From: a virus
Virus record (IMG/VR): IMGVR_UViG_3300022074_000306
Coordinates: 1-27,235 of that record
Reading direction: 5' to 3' (one strand)
Length of the DNA: 27,235 bases
The position numbers and the translations under genes were made by a program. Shown in pieces: positions 19,601 to 27,017 of the stretch. Positions within the stretch are counted from its first letter, which is position 1, and each line of letters opens with the position of its first letter. The notes beneath the pieces were generated by a model. That model was given only the letters and a program-made list of their open reading frames with translations, was not told the DNA's origin and did not search any database.

Positions 19601-21313
19601 GCGTTGGAAAACAGTGCTTTTTAATCCAACCTCAGTAATGTAAGCAGGTCTGTTGTTCTTGATTGTTGCAATTTCTACCTGAGTGAGCGGGAAGAATGCT
19701 TCGCCAATACTTGCGGCCTGATCTGAATCTTGCTTTGGAGTATCGCCAATAAAATGGTTGCCTGTCCCAGTTGGCTCTACAACAAGGTCTTGACTAACAA
19801 TTCCGATTTCCTTTTGCAATGACGTGGAAGCGTCAACGCATTCAAGTTTTATAGATTGATCCGTACCAAGGCTTGGCTCAAATCTTTGCTCACTTCGTGC
19901 AATCACCTTCCAGACGCTGCCAGCAATCATAAAATGCTCTCCAACCTGCATTGCACCGTCAGCTTGGAGCTGAAGCGACTCAACGGTGGAATTAATATCG
20001 TCAACCGGAGCCTCTCCCTCGCCTCCTTCTCTCTTGTAAAAGTCCGTAGGTATCCTTGAATCTTTTATCTTAAATAAAATCTTATCGCCTTTAGTTACAT
20101 TGTTGATTGTAGTCTTAAAATTCCTTTTTCTAAACAAAGGCTCATCGCCGTCGTCATTTGTTATTTTTGTGCCATCTGTTCTTTCATACTCGACAATACC
20201 CATTCGTGGACTGTAGTTTCTGCCCGTCCCATCGTGTCTTTTAGCAAGAATAATATTACGCCGGGGCTTTGCTATCTGTCCTGGCGACTCGTCTTCATCT
20301 CTTAACTCTTTTTTATCGTCTAAAGCACCAGACTCGCCTACAATTTTCATCCGCTGCATCAAAACAGATTTTTTTATTTCCTCGGAAGCGTCTTTGTTGA
20401 TAAGATTTAATTGGTAATTAACCCTAAAACTTGTGCCGTTTGCGATTGGGCTATAGCAGCCAAACGTTGCAGAATTAGAAGGCGTGTAGGCGTGGCAAAA
20501 TAGTCTTGCAGGTCTAATATTTGCTGTATTTTCAACTTTAAAAACATCATCATTGTCCTCCTTGCCTACTCCTGGATCCCCAGAGTGAAGAGACCCTCTT
20601 GTCCCGTATTGCTTGTCACTTCCTCGAATACGAAAGTTGCCCGAAAAAGATGCCTTGTGCCAATAAAAAGCAAAATTATCCTCAAAAATTGCTTCTAGCG
20701 CATTGTTGCCTAAAAAGATTCCCTCTAATTCTGGCTTATCAATGCCAATATTATTGACGCCTTGCTCGCCAACAACAAACATAAGTTTTGCTCTTTGCGA
20801 CGTTCCATGGCTAAACATCCGCGACCAAATCAGCTTTGGCGTAACCAGCATTCCGCCAATATTGTTTTTATACATCCCAAAAATTATGGGAACAGGCGAG
20901 GCATAATCTGCAAGCTCCGCAAGCGTCTCAAAGCCGCGTGAAGGCGTAAAACGATTGGCTCCTGTAATGCTGCCAAGGTCAGTCACGCCACCGCCTTGAG
21001 CGCGTGGCATCTTTGGCTTTGGTGTCAGCAGGTATGAGACACCAGTCAGCACAAGGCTGATCGCTAAGTTGATCAGAATTGTTGTCGGATCTACACCATT
21101 GACAATGTCAGGAACATTTTCTCGACCTGCTGGTCTTACCGCTCCACGCCTTTTAACCTCAGCTGTAAATACTCGATACTCTTCTTCAGTTATCCCAATC
21201 GTTGCAATTAGCTGCCTTTCGTACGGAAGCAGTGGTACGTCGTAAATGCTCGGACCAATGACCATCTCACCCCATTGGTCTTCTGCCCCGTGTAAAGAAT
21301 CCCTTTTTGCCAT
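16685..21313 (-). CDS. gpJ-like central tail-tip / host-specificity protein, 1542 aa
   Basis: This large protein forms the tip of siphoviral tails and helps engage the host. ATG 21313 is used; an in-frame ATG at 21265 (MVIGPSIYDVPLLPYERQ) is a serious alternative because it reduces the overlap with the upstream gene from 106 to 58 bases. A hydrophobic segment followed by LLTPKPK (about 75-100) is typical of the gpI/gpJ N-terminus. Next comes GFETLAELADYASPVPIIFG, the usual opening of the gpJ hub region. The remainder is a long chain of beta-rich, fibronectin-like and hub segments (for example EEFDLTQFCTSRDHAVLVAK) up to residue 1542. Position after the NlpC/P60-like gene matches lambda K-I-J order. 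Confidence 0.75.
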   Translation of the reverse strand: MAKRDSLHGAEDQWGEMVIGPSIYDVPLLPYERQLIATIGITEEEYRVFTAEVKRRGAVRPAGRENVPDIVNGVDPTTILINLAISLVLTGVSYLLTPKPKMPRAQGGGVTDLGSITGANRFTPSRGFETLAELADYASPVPIIFGMYKNNIGGMLVTPKLIWSRMFSHGTSQRAKLMFVVGEQGVNNIGIDKPELEGIFLGNNALEAIFEDNFAFYWHKASFSGNFRIRGSDKQYGTRGSLHSGDPGVGKEDNDDVFKVENTANIRPARLFCHAYTPSNSATFGCYSPIANGTSFRVNYQLNLINKDASEEIKKSVLMQRMKIVGESGALDDKKELRDEDESPGQIAKPRRNIILAKRHDGTGRNYSPRMGIVEYERTDGTKITNDDGDEPLFRKRNFKTTINNVTKGDKILFKIKDSRIPTDFYKREGGEGEAPVDDINSTVESLQLQADGAMQVGEHFMIAGSVWKVIARSEQRFEPSLGTDQSIKLECVDASTSLQKEIGIVSQDLVVEPTGTGNHFIGDTPKQDSDQAASIGEAFFPLTQVEIATIKNNRPAYITEVGLKSTVFQRLNGLCNFQNLPSPNQIKRAEKEGTQINNGTISATIRRSSMFRVFVRNANNSQSSFEEIPVIFVVRGERPVAQYNYISFINNSLNGESLPQQLQLEFKFAPFSGSEFRGLPSNLIAEDAPEEFKKHVFFVLDQSIDTSSTTSINTEQLGPYTTLSIKIKASGKSFTDKTGFSSNKEFQRSPKFIPASFSSTYPSAGSLVKELPDPIRGNIAELNQTLKRPDQGDGRIVPPNEKDSNGDFIVVYGKLSAFFHEIAGSADNSLTLEDQYATVETLEFINNDRRKWLHLRWKLKKVAIKATDVNLAYSGQNSRWAFADGFEDLSICKVLGSGGGFSEDEIIEVKRGSEATNTTASSSPSYSNDNPFAIGQEKGDLEFSGIRFVIPNVDEDVVLAARSQAWRYEVFGAVDRERGETKIVEGFVFNKDSKQITVDLKSTVTKFGSPIVGQSKGWTDPIIHKVIEGNATSSGEWEVGETFEDLREVSTNNPFLTCYSKVGQQYKIENVKQTGISTGATDSDLNFAGQSQVSDISFYRNFVEKSNNTAPEHEIVYINEVQVNDSNANMINLTLAGFSLKAGRNFTALDQMRVWLKNGIAVERLHPTVKTLDSFYGDTETHGPSNLLTDLMYFMFTDQTAGAGGLLGMDGGKRSYMVEKDDLIKTSKFLVKNNLFFNGPIVERTNLRQFFSDIAPSFLCNFSIVNGKFSLKPALPVNDDGTVKGVRPEDSIKVEHLFTAGNILEDSYKIEYLGAEERRAFRAVVRYRQERANQLPEEAVVEVKGIDDTGIYSSPGTRVLPQEEFDLTQFCTSRDHAVLVAKYFLALRAYVTHTINFSTTAEGLNIGAGSFIKVITEATPYNSANTGTVDGTGVITSVRDMPDGDYSITYFRSGDGEIDTGTLVVSEGKLADSTDSTYHNILFTVTSSEVSQNIYAVEQLTFSQDGIVDIVASEHPCNSNNVSKIALAVLRSDNDGWIVQS

Positions 21314-21576
21314 GTGACTGCGAATGCCCAGGATTGCTGCGGTAGCAGCAGAATGTCCCCATCATACGCAGCCTTTTCAACTCGCAAACCCCACCGCATT
21401 AAATCCCGGCACACTTCCCACTTGCTTGCCTCATACCAGCTTTGCTTAAACGGTGGCGCGTCAATACCTATCCGCTCCAGAGCTTGGTAACAAAGATGGA
21501 TACAGTCAATGTGACCGTCACTGCCGTCAGCACCAAGCCGATACGGCATTCCAATCAGATCACTGCAGTCGGACAT
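21208..21576 (-). CDS. NlpC/P60-like tail-tip protein, catalytic His apparently lost
   Basis: ATG 21576 gives 122 residues; a longer frame from 21603 overlaps the upstream gene more. NlpC/P60 domains are cell-wall peptidases; in siphovirus tails (lambda gpK C-terminus) they sit at the tip. The nucleophile Cys region is present (HIDCIHLCYQALERIGI), and GDILLLPQQ marks the strand before the usual His. At the His position the sequence reads SWAFAVTW, with Phe instead. The Cys without the His suggests no peptidase activity, leaving a structural role. It overlaps the gpJ-like gene downstream and the gpL-like gene upstream by 17 bases. Confidence 0.68.
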   Translation of the reverse strand: MSDCSDLIGMPYRLGADGSDGHIDCIHLCYQALERIGIDAPPFKQSWYEASKWEVCRDLMRWGLRVEKAAYDGDILLLPQQSWAFAVTWQKGILYTGQKTNGVRWSLVRAFTTYHCFRTKGS

Positions 21577-22075
21577 TATTTGCGATTGGCAAATTGCCAA
21601 CAAGTTTCTTGGTTAAAGCACGCCTTGGAATGTCCGTTCCAACAGCATCTAGCACTGAACTAAGTTGCAAATTTAGCGATACGTTGTCCCAAGTACCGCC
21701 AGTAATCTGCCCGGTGTAACTATGTACGCTTTGATGCGTACCACTCGAAGGATTAGTTGAATCAATAATCAAAACTTCGACCTCAACAACATAATGATCT
21801 CTAATTGCTAAGACTGCCCATCCGCGAGATAAATCATTGTTTGGAAAGACAAGGGTAGCTTCCATCCCGTCTCCCGTACGGTTTACGGTTACACCAGAAA
21901 AACCAAACGGCACAAACCCATAGGAATTGGTTCCATCCTCATTGGTGTATGTCATATCTTGATTGATAAAAAAGTTCTGGAAGCGAAACTGAACAAACAG
22001 CCCGTTAGTGCTGGTGTTTGTTACTATCCGCACGGCATTGATTGTTACGACATGGCCTAAAGCGTATTGGCTCAT
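21560..22075 (-). CDS. Tail-tip protein (gpL-like), 171 aa
   Basis: ATG 22075 overlaps the tape-measure stop by four bases (ATGA). The protein is beta-rich. The block near the end (GTWDNVSLNLQLSSVLDAVG and DIPRRAL) resembles gpL or DUF1833-type tail-tip proteins: WD...L.L.S..DA.....P.R. Lambda gpL works with gpK and gpJ to build the tip after tape-measure assembly, and the order tape measure, L-like, NlpC-like, J-like here is the same. I saw no zinc or iron cluster residues. Confidence 0.65.
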   Translation of the reverse strand: MSQYALGHVVTINAVRIVTNTSTNGLFVQFRFQNFFINQDMTYTNEDGTNSYGFVPFGFSGVTVNRTGDGMEATLVFPNNDLSRGWAVLAIRDHYVVEVEVLIIDSTNPSSGTHQSVHSYTGQITGGTWDNVSLNLQLSSVLDAVGTDIPRRALTKKLVGNLPIANNVRLQ

Positions 22076-24858
22076 ATTCCAATCCTCTTGCGTGTACTGC
22101 CACTCATCTGTAAACGCTTCAGGGTTTGCTGTTCACCCTGTTTAGCACCTTGCTGTGCAGCTTGCTGCATTCCAGTCTGGAACTGATCAGCAGTTACGTA
22201 ATCGACGCTATTGATCCGCTCCACTGTGTAGCGAACATCGATTGGAGCGGCAAGAACAGTTCCACCACCTCCTTCTGCTGTTTCAGCTGCACCGGATTCT
22301 GGAATGACAGAGTTGCCACGACTGCCGCGTGAATAACGCGACATTGCGGTACGCATTTTAGATTCAGGGATGACATATTCAGGCTCGCCACCTTCTCCAA
22401 TCAAAGCGTTAGTGGGGCCTGAAACATATCCGCCTTCTGCGAGCGGATAAGAAAAAGAAGGTGATGTTGGGAAAATTCCACCAACACCGCTATCAAAAGC
22501 ACCAGTCATATTACCAACATCACCGCCGCCACCACCACCAGGCCCACCAAGTGCTTTCAAGATGGACTGATACAAAATCATTATTAACTGCTGGGCAATA
22601 ATCTTTTTAGCCATTGCCAAGAAATCAGCAGCAATAGATTTCAACATGTCCGCGCCAGCTTCTGACACAGATTTAGTGCCGGTGATGACATCACCAAACG
22701 CATCTGTAAACGCATTGCCAATAGAAGTGGCGGCGGCTAGCGCTTGTGTTTCTTTTGAAACAAGCTTGTCTAACTCTTCTTGCATACGAACCAATGGATC
22801 GTTTTCACGCGCCTTGCGTGCTTCTTCTTCAGCTTTTTTCCTATCTTTTCGCGCTTGATCTTCTATTTTTGCTGCCTCTTTTAACTCTTTATTGTAAGCA
22901 ATAGCAGCATCACGTTTTTCCTCAAGTTCAATTCTTGCGTTCATTTGAGCTTCAACATCTGCGTCTGCAAAACCTTGTGCGTTTTCGGCAATTTTTCGCA
23001 AATCAATGTTTAGCTTTACTCTGCGCTTTTCTTCTTCATTTACGGCAGATGCCAAAGAAGCCTGATCTTTTAGAGCTTGAACCTTTTGCCTTGACAGTTC
23101 TACTAATTTCTGCTCGTCACTAATTTTATCTTTGCCAGCAAGTGCTCCATTTGTTGGCTGAATTGCATTAGCTGCAGGCGGCTGCGCCCCAGGCTGCTGT
23201 TGATTTGACTGCACTCCTCCGCCAATTCTGGCTAGCTCGCCAACAGCCCCAGAGACTTGCTGAGCCACGCCAGAAACTGCACTGCCTAGAAAATCTTTTA
23301 CAGCGTTAAATCCTTTCGCAGCTTGCTCAATAATAAATCTAATTGGACTAGGTAATGCCTCGTACAAACTTGCAAGCGTGGACTTAATTGTTTCGCCAAG
23401 CCCTGAAAATACACCTACAACTCCCTCTCTAATAGAGTTGGCTAAAGTAAGAACTCTGCCAATATGCGTGGCAACGCCCCGTCCAATTACCGTAAATAAG
23501 CCAGTGACCACATCTGTGGTGAAACTGACAGTTTTCATAAATGACTGGAAAGCTTTTTCTAACTCAAAAGCCAAGTTGATGTTTTCCCCAAACGGGGCAA
23601 GTTCTTGAAAAAACTGTTGAACGCCAGCAATAAGACCACGAATAGGTGCAAGCGCACTTTTTAACGCAGCTCCAAAAAATTCAACAGTAACTGCAGCTAC
23701 TTGAAACGTGCCTTTAAGAAGCAATCCAAGTTCTGAACCATCTGCAAAGATATTCGTAAACGCTGTTTGCAAGCGTTTTAGCGCACCATTAATTGTGTCA
23801 CTTGCTTCAAATGCTGCCTTAGCTGCTGCGCCTTGTGCGTTTTTTTGATTCTCTAGCAGCTTGTTAAATTTCTCGGTGTCGTTCAATAAAGCTAAAATTG
23901 AAGGACCAGCCTCTGTTCCAAACGCTTTGATAACTGTCCCAGCGTCTGCACCTGACGCTTTAATTTTTTGAAGCGTGCCCGCCAAACCTTCAGAAGCAAG
24001 CGTTGAACTATTAATTGTGATGCCAAAATTTTTGAATTCCTTGCCAACCTTGCCTGCAGCAATCTGAGCTAATGCGGTTTTTAAAGCAGTAAACGTGACC
24101 TCTGCTTTTTGACCACCTGCAGTAATTTGAGCAACTGCAGCATTTACTTCTTCAAGTGGAACACTTAACGCCGCTGCGACTGGTGCAACCTTTGCAATGT
24201 TTGCCGCATACTCGCCAATAACAATCTTGCCGTCATTTTGCGTTTGTATAAATCCATCGACTAACTTTGATGCTTTATCAGCCTCTAGTCCATAAGCATT
24301 TAAAACAGAAGTTGCAGCGTCTCCAACAGTGTTAATGTCGCTAAAACCTCCAGTTGCACCCTGACTGGCAGCCTTTAAAATGTTCGCCGCATCTGCAGCG
24401 TTAGTAAAGCCAGCTGACGCAACGTCATAAGCAGCACTCGTCAGATCAAGAACACTAGCTTGACCAGCTAATTCACGACTGACGCCAGACAATCGTGCAG
24501 TCAACTCATCGCTATCAACCCCAAGTGAACGAACCTTTGCTTCAGCAAAATCTTGTTGAGCTAAAACTTGAAAAGCTTGGCCTAAAGATGCGACTCCCGC
24601 AATGATTGCAGAAACAGGGCCAAGCGCCGTTTTTATTGCTGCACCAACTGACGTTATGCCTGTAACAGCAGCTTTTGAACCATTAGCTGCCGCAAAACCT
24701 GCCTTGCCTAAACCTCGCAAGCTTGAGCCAGTATCTTTTATCGCACCTTGCGATCGATTAAAAGTATTATTTAATTTTTGAGCCGAGCTGTTGGCTTTAT
24801 TAAGCGCCGTGACAGCTTGTGCGGAGTTGACCTTAAGTGAAATGTTGGCAACTGCCAC
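22072..24858 (-). CDS. Tape measure protein (TP901-type)
   Basis: This protein sets tail length and is threaded through the tail tube. At about 1.5 angstrom per residue, 928 residues predict a tail near 140 nm. A GTG at 24858 starts it, with no obvious Shine-Dalgarno. The TP901/PhageMin_Tail core is about 105-320 (for example SAAYDVASAGFTNAADAAN and IAKVAPVAAALSVPLEEVN). Hydrophobic stretches follow in the middle. The 580-690 region is a charged coiled coil (EKRDAAIAYNKELKEAAK). The C-terminus (SVDYVTADQFQTGMQQAAQ, ending STRKRIGI) has the basic, helical look of related cyanophage tape measures. It follows the G/GT chaperone region by 26 bases. Confidence 0.9.
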   Translation of the reverse strand: MAVANISLKVNSAQAVTALNKANSSAQKLNNTFNRSQGAIKDTGSSLRGLGKAGFAAANGSKAAVTGITSVGAAIKTALGPVSAIIAGVASLGQAFQVLAQQDFAEAKVRSLGVDSDELTARLSGVSRELAGQASVLDLTSAAYDVASAGFTNAADAANILKAASQGATGGFSDINTVGDAATSVLNAYGLEADKASKLVDGFIQTQNDGKIVIGEYAANIAKVAPVAAALSVPLEEVNAAVAQITAGGQKAEVTFTALKTALAQIAAGKVGKEFKNFGITINSSTLASEGLAGTLQKIKASGADAGTVIKAFGTEAGPSILALLNDTEKFNKLLENQKNAQGAAAKAAFEASDTINGALKRLQTAFTNIFADGSELGLLLKGTFQVAAVTVEFFGAALKSALAPIRGLIAGVQQFFQELAPFGENINLAFELEKAFQSFMKTVSFTTDVVTGLFTVIGRGVATHIGRVLTLANSIREGVVGVFSGLGETIKSTLASLYEALPSPIRFIIEQAAKGFNAVKDFLGSAVSGVAQQVSGAVGELARIGGGVQSNQQQPGAQPPAANAIQPTNGALAGKDKISDEQKLVELSRQKVQALKDQASLASAVNEEEKRRVKLNIDLRKIAENAQGFADADVEAQMNARIELEEKRDAAIAYNKELKEAAKIEDQARKDRKKAEEEARKARENDPLVRMQEELDKLVSKETQALAAATSIGNAFTDAFGDVITGTKSVSEAGADMLKSIAADFLAMAKKIIAQQLIMILYQSILKALGGPGGGGGGDVGNMTGAFDSGVGGIFPTSPSFSYPLAEGGYVSGPTNALIGEGGEPEYVIPESKMRTAMSRYSRGSRGNSVIPESGAAETAEGGGGTVLAAPIDVRYTVERINSVDYVTADQFQTGMQQAAQQGAKQGEQQTLKRLQMSGSTRKRIGI

Positions 24859-24884
24859 AGCAAAAATGCAGCGATGCCGTCAGT

Positions 24885-25417
24885 CTACCTCCGACGCATT
24901 TTTGCGCGATCCATTGCCCTCTCTTCTCTTTCGCCTTTCAGCTGGTAATACGCAGCAAAGTGAAGCAGCTCCGCATCGGTTAACTCCGTGCGAAGCCTGC
25001 TAACGGTCATTCCAAGTTCGCAGGCCAGAAAAAACTCAAAGTTAAGCCAACTGTCCTGCTTCAGTCGTTTTTTGCTTCTTCAATGTCAGCCTCTTCGCCG
25101 ACGCCAAACAAAAACAATTCAAGTTCATTCAGAACAGTTTCGGGCAGCTGACGCTGAAGCTTTGCTGCATCAGCAGGCGCAAAGGCTCTTGCACCATCTT
25201 CAAGCTCTGCCATCTGACACAGCATCTGTGTGCTGATGTCTAAGGCTTCATCTGTTCCAGCCAAGCTTTGCGCCTTTTTCCTATCTGCGCGTGTGATGGG
25301 CTTGAAATACAAATCGACGAGAACTTCGCCGTCTGCATTTTTTAACTCGAACTTGCGACGCTGGTTAAGGTCGAAAGCCTCAACCAGCAAATCAACAGTG
25401 CGACTGTTAGCAGTCAT
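24885..25417 (-). CDS. Tail assembly chaperone GT, made by -1 frameshift
   Basis: This is the long product of the chaperone region: 117 residues in the first frame from ATG 25417, then 60 more after a -1 slip at 25073-25067. The extension begins RLKQDSWLNFEFFLACELGM and has RTELTDAELLHFAAYYQLKG before a basic end and TAG at 24887-24885. That is the typical T half: a short helical domain with an LG plus E-L-x-x-x-A-Y-Y pattern. In lambda-like phages G and GT load the tape measure for tube assembly, and the frameshift sets their ratio. Position between tail tube and tape measure is exactly right. The extension has no independent start of its own that I can identify. Confidence 0.82.
25061..25417 (-). 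CDS. Tail assembly chaperone G-like (short form)
   Basis: This is the unshifted 118-residue product, ATG 25417 to TGA at 25063-25061. It has a helix-rich body with RRKFELKNADGEVLVDLYFKP near the N-terminus and an acidic C-terminus ending in EEADIEEAKND, much like lambda gpG in size and place. It should be the major form, with the GT fusion a minority product. It is preceded by a hairpin (25422-25446) that separates it from the tail-tube gene. Confidence 0.8.
   Translation of the reverse strand: MTANSRTVDLLVEAFDLNQRRKFELKNADGEVLVDLYFKPITRADRKKAQSLAGTDEALDISTQMLCQMAELEDGARAFAPADAAKLQRQLPETVLNELELFLFGVGEEADIEEAKND
25067..25073 (-). other. Slippery heptamer A AAA AAC for -1 frameshift
   Basis: On the minus strand the gene reads GCA AAA AAC GAC TGA. 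The heptamer A-AAA-AAC fits the X-XXY-YYZ rule in the correct phase, and the stop is one codon further. The -1 frame is then open for 60 codons with T-like sequence. No strong downstream stem-loop was found; a weak one (AAGC with GCTT) starts about six bases after the heptamer. Confidence 0.82.
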
Positions 25418-25421
25418 TCAG

Positions 25422-25446
25422 TAGTTTGAACGTATCACTCAAACTA
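25422..25446. other. Perfect 8-bp inverted repeat between tail tube and chaperone genes
   Basis: TAGTTTGA (25422-25429) and TCAAACTA (25439-25446) are perfect complements with a nine-base loop. It lies in the 37-base gap between the tail-tube stop and the chaperone start. No T-tract follows on the minus strand, so it is more likely an RNA processing, stability or weak attenuation element than a full terminator. Confidence 0.45.
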
Positions 25447-25454
25447 TAGCCCCA

Positions 25455-25877
25455 TCACTCCAGGTTGGAAGTGATAGTGCCGGAGGTTTGGAAGTTGCAC
25501 GAAACAACCACAAGCTCACCAACAGTAGAAGTAATCTCCATGTCGGTGATGATTCCAGCAAAGGCAACGCTGTCAGTGCCTGATGTTGTCCCTGTCGTAA
25601 ACAACTCAAAGCTGGCATCAGTTGCGTCATTTACTTTGACGACATCCTCAATCAAGCCAGCTTGGCCAGTTGCGTCAGGGTCATACACCAATTCAATGGT
25701 GCCAGTGCCCGAAACTAAACCACCAACAAAAGAACGAAAAGTTGAACCATGAACCGTGGTTTCATAGGTTTCTTTTGTGGTTGACAAACTCCAGCTGCGA
25801 GTTCCGACAACAGTTGCAAGGCTGCCACTGCCAGTTTCAAACTGGACTGCGCCTTGTTCTCCGCGAATGGTGGCCAT
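25455..25877 (-). CDS. Major tail tube protein, 140 aa
   Basis: This protein builds the hollow tail tube (lambda gpV type). ATG 25877. The sequence is beta-rich with the expected order: MATIRGEQGAVQFETG, a W-S-L strand, KETYETTVHGSTFRSFVGG (the loop with the E-T-T turn and F-x-x-x-x-x-G), GTGTIELVYDP, and a last strand (TVGELVVVSCNFQTSG) that normally closes the hexamer ring. The length fits small tail tubes without an extra C-terminal domain. Its position between terminator and chaperone genes supports the call. Confidence 0.85.
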   Translation of the reverse strand: MATIRGEQGAVQFETGSGSLATVVGTRSWSLSTTKETYETTVHGSTFRSFVGGLVSGTGTIELVYDPDATGQAGLIEDVVKVNDATDASFELFTTGTTSGTDSVAFAGIITDMEITSTVGELVVVSCNFQTSGTITSNLE

Positions 25878-25879
25878 GG

Positions 25880-26305
25880 TCAGAGTTCCTCGATGAATTC
25901 AAAGGTCACACGGACCTGAGTTTGCAGAAAGCCCTCAGGAGAAGCCGAAGCTATAACCTCTGGACCAATTGGAGCGTCGAAGTAAACCCCCGACACAATG
26001 ACCCTATTGTATAGGTCGCGAATCCTCTTGGCGATAACGTAATTAGCGCCAGGCCCTACGCCTAATGCGCTGAAAACGTTGATGGTCATTAAACCAACCA
26101 TTCGGTTTTGGGAATTGGTCGTCAAGCCTTGACCTAAATACTGGCTAGCACCAAAGCTGACAAGGCATTGCACCCATGAGCTATCAGGCGTTGGCTCATA
26201 GGCCATGTTGTGAAACACGACTGGGATTACAGGACTGCTAGCAAGCTCAGTTGCAAGCCTGCCTTCCAATACAGATCTAATGGTGTTGAGGTCAGCAGCA
26301 GCCAT
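25880..26305 (-). CDS. Tail terminator protein (gpU/DUF4128-like), 141 aa
   Basis: This protein caps the tail tube and joins it to the head. ATG 26305 overlaps the stop of the upstream gene by three bases. The alpha-beta layout starts with a helix (LNTIRSVLEGRLATEL), followed by VVFHNMAYEPTPDSSWVQC (P-x-x-S-x-W-V, the family hallmark), a strand block, then helix AKRIRDLYNRV and a final strand (FLQTQVRVTFEFIEEL). The length is normal. It lies two bases upstream of the tail-tube gene. Confidence 0.8.
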   Translation of the reverse strand: MAAADLNTIRSVLEGRLATELASSPVIPVVFHNMAYEPTPDSSWVQCLVSFGASQYLGQGLTTNSQNRMVGLMTINVFSALGVGPGANYVIAKRIRDLYNRVIVSGVYFDAPIGPEVIASASPEGFLQTQVRVTFEFIEEL

Positions 26306-26658
26306 CAGTTACGCCTCCTGAATGCTGCAATAAAACTAGGCACCTCATTAACACTAATTTCTTTGCCAATCAGGTCTGGAAAACCAGGTTGCGTACCTTG
26401 CCGTGTCCGATACTTGCCCTGCCAACTTGCAGGCAAATTATTTCCATACAAAACAGGCTCTGCATATTCCACATTGTTTGTGATTTCAGCCTGAAGTTTG
26501 CCGATGTTTGTTTGCCACGCATTGCGTAGCCTTCCAGTATCAACAGGTGTTTGCTCTTTGACTTGCTTGGTCCAGCTAATCGCAGTCAGCTTTACAACCT
26601 CTTGAATTTCCTCTTCCATCAGATCTGCAATCTGATCGATCCTGATCTGACGTGCCAT
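26305..26658 (-). CDS. Neck/minor tail protein, HK97 gp10-like, 117 aa
   Basis: ATG 26658. The protein has an N-terminal helix with a long charged run (MEEEIQEVVKLTAISWTKQ), then TPVDTGRLRNAWQTNIG, the classic D-T-G-x-L-x-x-S/A-W motif of the HK97 gp10 family, and NNVEYAEPVLYGN, the y-a-x-x-v-e/l-x-G segment. These proteins sit at the head-tail neck. The gene order adaptor, gp10-like, terminator, tail tube supports this. Confidence 0.8.
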   Translation of the reverse strand: MARQIRIDQIADLMEEEIQEVVKLTAISWTKQVKEQTPVDTGRLRNAWQTNIGKLQAEITNNVEYAEPVLYGNNLPASWQGKYRTRQGTQPGFPDLIGKEISVNEVPSFIAAFRRRN

Positions 26659-26660
26659 CG

Positions 26661-27017
26661 TTAAACCCTCAAAATGAGTTCATGAGTAATTGCCGTGTTG
26701 TCCTGCTCTTGAGTCACAACACGAATGATCTGATGCGCTACACCTTCAACGACAACACGATCCTTTGTCTCAGGTGCTGCTGGTAAATCTTCAACGCTGA
26801 CAATCAAACGCTTGTCACCAGCCTGTATTAGCTCATTAACTTCGCGGACATTTACAGCCTCAAGCACACCCTTAACTTCCGTGTCGCTGACAGATTCAGC
26901 AACCACGCCAGTCGTGGTGTTGTAGCCGCCAGCTGTAACAAAACGAATTGTCACGTCACCGCCAAGCTTGCCGACGACTTTGCTTGCAGCATTTACTAGT
27001 GACTGAGCAAGTCCCAT
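26661..27017 (-). CDS. Head-tail joining/adaptor-type protein, 118 aa
   Basis: ATG 27017 overlaps the upstream stop (TGATG). The N-terminus is helical (GLAQSLVNAASKVVGKLGG). The rest is beta-rich, with GGYNTTTGVVAESVSDTEVKG, then LIQAGDKRLIVSVEDLPAAP and a closing HQIIRVVTQEQDNTAITHEL. The T-x-x-x-Y-x-x-x-T-G and G-D-x-x-x-x-v pattern is that of head-closure or stopper proteins in siphoviruses (SPP1 gp16-like). It is followed by the gp10-like and terminator genes in the usual connector order. Confidence 0.65.
   Translation of the reverse strand: MGLAQSLVNAASKVVGKLGGDVTIRFVTAGGYNTTTGVVAESVSDTEVKGVLEAVNVREVNELIQAGDKRLIVSVEDLPAAPETKDRVVVEGVAHQIIRVVTQEQDNTAITHELILRV

Noticed and set aside
24740-24760. 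HIP1-like octamer (GCGATCGC) typical of many cyanobacteria
   Set aside because: Only near-matches were seen (for example GCGATCGA here and GGCGATCG near 12995). No perfect copy was found by eye, so it neither supports nor excludes a cyanobacterial host.
24988-25236. Plus-strand frame over the chaperone region
   Set aside because: It is Gln/Arg/Leu-rich with no recognisable domain, and it is opposite to the chaperone and its frameshift extension.
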